9,356 nt of DNA from Candidatus Omnitrophota bacterium (GTDB lineage Bacteria; Omnitrophota; Gorgyraeia; Gygaellales; Profunditerraquicolaceae). Positions 6,944-9,356 of this stretch are shown one piece after another (positions within the stretch are counted from its first letter, which is position 1; every line of letters starts with the position of its first letter). Both the position numbers and the translations under genes were made by a program. Below the pieces are notes generated by a model that saw only the letters and a list, made by a program, of their open reading frames with translations, had not been told where the DNA came from and made no database searches. The DNA lies in assembly GCA_026387485.1 (NCBI GenBank), contig JAPLLQ010000030.1:1-9356 (forward strand), given 5' to 3'.

Positions 6944-7633
6944 ATGTTAAGTGTAATTTTATTGGCTGCGGGATCAGGCAAGCGGCTTAAAACAAAAGTT
7001 TCAAAAGTTGTTTTTAAATTAAATTCCCGGCCGCTTGTATATTATTCTCTTTGTACTTTAAGCAGATGCCCTGAAGTTAATGAAATTACTGTAGTAGCTA
7101 ATGCCCAAAATATTAAGAGTATAGCTAGCGTTATTAGGAAATACCAGATAAAGAAAGTAAGCGGTATTGTTTTGGGAGGCAAGAGGCGGCAGGATTCAGT
7201 AGCTAATGGTCTTAAGGCAATAGACCCGAAAACAAGATTAGTTTTAATCCATGATGGAGCAAGGCCTTTTATTGAAAAAGAAATAATATCTTCGGTGATT
7301 AAAGAAGCCGAGAAGCGGGGTGCAGCAATTGTCGGGGTGCCGGTTAAGGCAACGATAAAAGAAGCCCGCAGTAAAATTACAGTAAAGAGAACGCTGGATA
7401 GAAGCAAGCTGTGGGAGATACAGACCCCCCAGGTATTTAAGAAAGGGTTGATTTTAAAAGCTTATAAGAAATTTAACCGGATTCCGGCTACGGATGACGC
7501 AGGATTGGTAGAAAAGTTAGGCGTGAGAGTGGGAATAGTTTTGGGTTCATATAATAATATCAAAATAACTACGCCTGAGGATTTACTTTTAGCTAGGGGG
7601 ATTCTAAAGGGATGGAAAGCCGCATCGGTTTAG
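6944..7633 (+). CDS. ispD: 2-C-methyl-D-erythritol 4-phosphate cytidylyltransferase IspD
   Basis: Third step of the MEP isoprenoid pathway: CTP plus methylerythritol phosphate gives CDP-methylerythritol. The length is 229 residues, normal for the family. Motifs: nucleotide-binding LLAAGSGKRL 6-15 with K21 kept, GGKRRQDSV 78-86, IHDGARPF 102-109, PVKATIKE 133-140, TPQVF 161-165, TDDAGLVE 183-190, and NNIKIT 204-209. One small oddity: the proline that normally precedes the lysine of the N-terminal signature (PK) is serine (SK, 20-21). ATG 6944 starts 3 bases after the yacL stop; no strong ribosome binding site is seen, so coupling to the upstream gene is likely. The 3' end overlaps ispF by 22 bases, in keeping with coordinated production of the two pathway enzymes. 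Confidence 0.96.
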   Translation: MLSVILLAAGSGKRLKTKVSKVVFKLNSRPLVYYSLCTLSRCPEVNEITVVANAQNIKSIASVIRKYQIKKVSGIVLGGKRRQDSVANGLKAIDPKTRLVLIHDGARPFIEKEIISSVIKEAEKRGAAIVGVPVKATIKEARSKITVKRTLDRSKLWEIQTPQVFKKGLILKAYKKFNRIPATDDAGLVEKLGVRVGIVLGSYNNIKITTPEDLLLARGILKGWKAASV

Positions 7634-8160
7634 GATATGATATTCACCGCTTGCAGGAAGGCAGGAAACTTTATCTTGGCGGGGTAGAGATACCTTACAT
7701 TAAAGGCCTTTTAGGCCACTCTGATGCGGATGTCCTAATACATGCTTTATGCGATGCCTTACTAGGTGCTATCGGCGAAGGCGATATCGGCGAACAATTT
7801 CCTGACACCGATCCTAAGTACCACAATATTGCAAGTAGTAATTTATTAGAGATAGTTTTAGGCTGGGTGAGGAAAAAGGGATTCCAAGTTATTAATGTTG
7901 ATACAATAGTCATTGCTCAGGAACCGGCATTATCGCCTTTTAAAAAACATATCCAGGAAAACCTGGCTAGAATCTTAAAGATAGAAAAAGATTGCGTTAG
8001 CGTTAAAGCAAAAACTAATGAGGGTTTGGGTGAGCTTGGCAGGAAAGAAGCTATTGCCTGCTACGCGGTAACTTTAATTAAGAAGGAGTGTTTCCATATT
8101 CTTTTATCAAGATATCCGGGCAGCCCAGAAAAAGGATCCTGCGGCCAAGACTTTCATTGA
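7612..8160 (+). CDS. ispF: 2-C-methyl-D-erythritol 2,4-cyclodiphosphate synthase IspF
   Basis: Fifth MEP-pathway step, making the cyclic diphosphate with release of CMP; a trimer with a divalent metal. Motifs: RIGLGYDIHRL 4-14 (metal ligands D10 and H12), LLGHSDADVLIHALCDALLGA 33-53 in outline (metal ligand H45 region), DIGEQFPDTD 58-67, and KTNEGLG 134-140. ATG 7612 gives the standard N-terminus just before the YDIHRL motif, with AAAGG immediately upstream. At 182 residues it is about 20 longer than the usual 157-160. The conserved protein ends near residue 159 (VTLIKKE), and the remaining 23 residues are coded over the cysE start region in another frame, so they look like read-on through a lost stop rather than a domain. 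The ispE step that lies between these two enzymes is not in the window. Confidence 0.95.
   Translation: MESRIGLGYDIHRLQEGRKLYLGGVEIPYIKGLLGHSDADVLIHALCDALLGAIGEGDIGEQFPDTDPKYHNIASSNLLEIVLGWVRKKGFQVINVDTIVIAQEPALSPFKKHIQENLARILKIEKDCVSVKAKTNEGLGELGRKEAIACYAVTLIKKECFHILLSRYPGSPEKGSCGQDFH
8082..8088 (+). promoter_or_regulatory. Shine-Dalgarno deciding the cysE start
   Basis: GAAGGAG lies inside the end of ispF. The only homologous cysE initiation point at normal spacing (7 bases) is the ATA codon at 8096. A GTG overlaps its last base (8088-8090) but is in another frame, and the first in-frame canonical start, TTG 8183, is about 95 bases downstream. Confidence 0.7.
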
Positions 8161-8716
8161 AATCCTGCTTTTATATCAGGGATTGCATGCTTTGGTTGCT
8201 TATCGGGTAGCGCATTTCTTTTACAGCTTAAAGCTATTTTTTATCGCCCGGTTTATTTCTCAAGTTTCCCGCTGGGCAACCGGAATCGAGATTCATCCCG
8301 GAGCAAAGATCGGCGAACGGTTTTTTATTGACCATGGGATGGGAGTGGTTATCGGGGAGACCGCGATTATCGGTGATGATGTCCTGCTCTATCAAGGAGT
8401 GACCCTGGGAGGGACAGGTATAGAAAAAGGTAAACGCCATCCTACGATTGGCAATAATGTGGTTATCGGCGGCGGGGCAAAGGTTTTAGGGAATATAAGT
8501 ATCGGAGATAATTCCTATATCGGCGCCAATGCTGTAGTGATTAATGACGTTCCGCCTAATTCTACTGTTGTGGGTGTGCCTGGAAGAATTACTAAGCAGG
8601 ACGGTAAGAAGATAGATGTCAGCCTTGACCATATCCATACCCTTGATCCGATAATGCAGTCTATCGAAGAACTACAGAAAAAAATAGAAGCCTTAGAAAA
8701 GAAAAAACAACCTTAA
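8096..8716 (+). CDS. cysE: Serine O-acetyltransferase CysE, apparent ATA start
   Basis: Makes O-acetylserine from serine and acetyl-CoA, the first committed step to cysteine. From ATA 8096 the protein is 206 residues, like the short Bacillus-type enzyme and lacking most of the E. coli N-terminal domain. Homology clearly begins before the first canonical start (TTG 8183): DIRAAQKKDPAAKT 6-19 matches the family's conserved DIxAxxxxDPAA segment, and TTG 8183 is simply the leucine of GLHAL. Left-handed beta-helix hexapeptides run from about GIEIHPGAKIG 63-73 to VVGVPGRI 158-165, including IDHGMGVVIGET 78-89 (H80 equivalent to the catalytic histidine) and GVTLGGTG 101-108. The tail (SIEELQKKIEALEKKK) is a likely coiled coil and does not end in isoleucine, so the classical CysE-CysK anchor is probably absent. 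It overlaps ispF by 65 bases. Confidence 0.9.
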   Translation: MFFYQDIRAAQKKDPAAKTFIEILLLYQGLHALVAYRVAHFFYSLKLFFIARFISQVSRWATGIEIHPGAKIGERFFIDHGMGVVIGETAIIGDDVLLYQGVTLGGTGIEKGKRHPTIGNNVVIGGGAKVLGNISIGDNSYIGANAVVINDVPPNSTVVGVPGRITKQDGKKIDVSLDHIHTLDPIMQSIEELQKKIEALEKKKQP

Positions 8717-8733
8717 GCCGTTCTAACCAATTC

Positions 8734-9356
8734 ATGGCTATTTTTATATACAACTCCCTTACCCGTAAAAAAGAAGAATTCCTTCCCTTAAAACCGCCGC
8801 AAGTAAATATTTACACCTGCGGGGTGACTGTCTATGATGAAAGCCACATAGGCCATGCCCGCTCACTCTATATTTTCGACCTGATCAGAAGATATCTTAA
8901 GCAACGCGGTTTTAATATTAAGTTCGTGCGTAATATTACCGACATCGATGATAAAATTATTAACCGGGCTAATGAATTAAAGGTAGATTGGCAGGAGCTG
9001 GTTAAGAAATATATCAGCGGGTATTATGAGGATTTGGCTAACTTAGGGATAGATAAGGCGGATTTTGAGCCGCGGGCAACTGAAAATATCCCCCAGATGA
9101 TTAAATATATTGAAGGCCTGATTAAAAATGGGTTTGCTTATGAATCAGGAGGGGATGTTTATTTTAATGTCCGAAAATTCCAGAGTTACGGAAAGTTATC
9201 CGGGCAGAGCATTGACTCTATGCAAAAGAGTGTGCGGATTGAGCCAAGCGAACTTAAGAAAGACCCTTTAGATTTTGCATTATGGAAAAAGTCTAAAGAA
9301 GGCGAACCCTGGTGGGATAGCCACTGGGGAAAGGGCAGGCCCGGCTGGCATATTGA
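8734..9356 (+). CDS. cysS: Cysteinyl-tRNA synthetase CysS (3' end outside window)
   Basis: Charges tRNA-Cys with cysteine; class I synthetase. The first 207 residues are visible and the frame is open to the window end with two bases left over. Motifs: N-terminal FIYNSLTRKKEEF, zinc-ligand cysteine C29 in YTCGVTVYD, HIGH at 38-41, DIDDKIINRANEL at about 69-81, and the segment PWWDSHWGKGRPGWHI at the visible end, just before the usual ECSAM zinc ligand region. The KMSKS loop and the anticodon-binding part lie beyond the window. ATG 8734 gives the standard N-terminus, 17 bases after cysE; no Shine-Dalgarno is evident. The pairing cysE-cysS couples cysteine supply with its use in translation, as in Bacillus. 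Confidence 0.96.
   Translation, partial: MAIFIYNSLTRKKEEFLPLKPPQVNIYTCGVTVYDESHIGHARSLYIFDLIRRYLKQRGFNIKFVRNITDIDDKIINRANELKVDWQELVKKYISGYYEDLANLGIDKADFEPRATENIPQMIKYIEGLIKNGFAYESGGDVYFNVRKFQSYGKLSGQSIDSMQKSVRIEPSELKKDPLDFALWKKSKEGEPWWDSHWGKGRPGWHI

Noticed and set aside
7042..7407. Minus-strand open frame of 121 codons inside ispD
   Set aside because: It lies fully antisense to conserved IspD motifs; no independent evidence of coding.
8183..8185. TTG 8183 as the cysE start
   Set aside because: It encodes the leucine of the conserved GLHAL segment and would remove the conserved DIRAAQKKDPAAK region; no properly spaced ribosome site precedes it.

Overview
The window looks like an ordinary piece of bacterial chromosome. 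It is one tightly packed block of co-directional genes, all on the + strand, with gaps mostly of 0 to 21 bases. No tRNA, rRNA, CRISPR array or insertion sequence was seen. Gene order is clpC (5' end cut by the window) - mlaE - mlaF (broken into two pieces) - mlaD - radA - yacL-type PIN/TRAM gene - ispD - ispF - cysE - cysS (3' end cut by the window).

With the mla genes removed, the order clpC-radA-yacL-ispD-ispF-cysE-cysS matches the classic Firmicutes cluster (Bacillus: ctsR-mcsA-mcsB-clpC-radA-disA-yacL-ispD-ispF-gltX-cysE-cysS), minus disA and gltX. The inserted mlaE-mlaF-mlaD set encodes an MCE-type lipid transporter, which implies an outer membrane. A Firmicutes-like cluster in a diderm, with moderate base composition and frequent TTA/AGG codons, suggests a deep-branching diderm phylum. 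Candidatus Omnitrophota or a relative is my best guess, but this rests on gene order and recall, not on a search.

Region by region: 1-2285 is the Clp chaperone of a ClpCP protease. 2295-4452 is the lipid-transport permease, ATPase and MCE subunit. 4474-5877 is the DNA recombination helicase RadA. 5878-5974 is a 97-base gap rich in hairpins that ends in a very strong ribosome binding site. 5975-6940 is a membrane-anchored PIN/TRAM protein. 6944-8160 holds two successive-module MEP isoprenoid enzymes, IspD and IspF, with overlapping reading frames. 8096-8716 is serine acetyltransferase (cysteine synthesis), and 8734 to the end is cysteinyl-tRNA synthetase, so cysteine synthesis and cysteine charging are adjacent.

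I did not find a new multi-gene system. Three points deserve checking. First, mlaF has lost about 14 codons including the Q-loop, which puts its two halves in different frames. Second, cysE has no ATG, GTG or TTG at its true N-terminus and seems to start at an ATA codon behind a perfect Shine-Dalgarno. Third, the leader before the PIN/TRAM gene is structured and partly overlaps the Shine-Dalgarno. The first two could be real biology or errors in an assembled genome.
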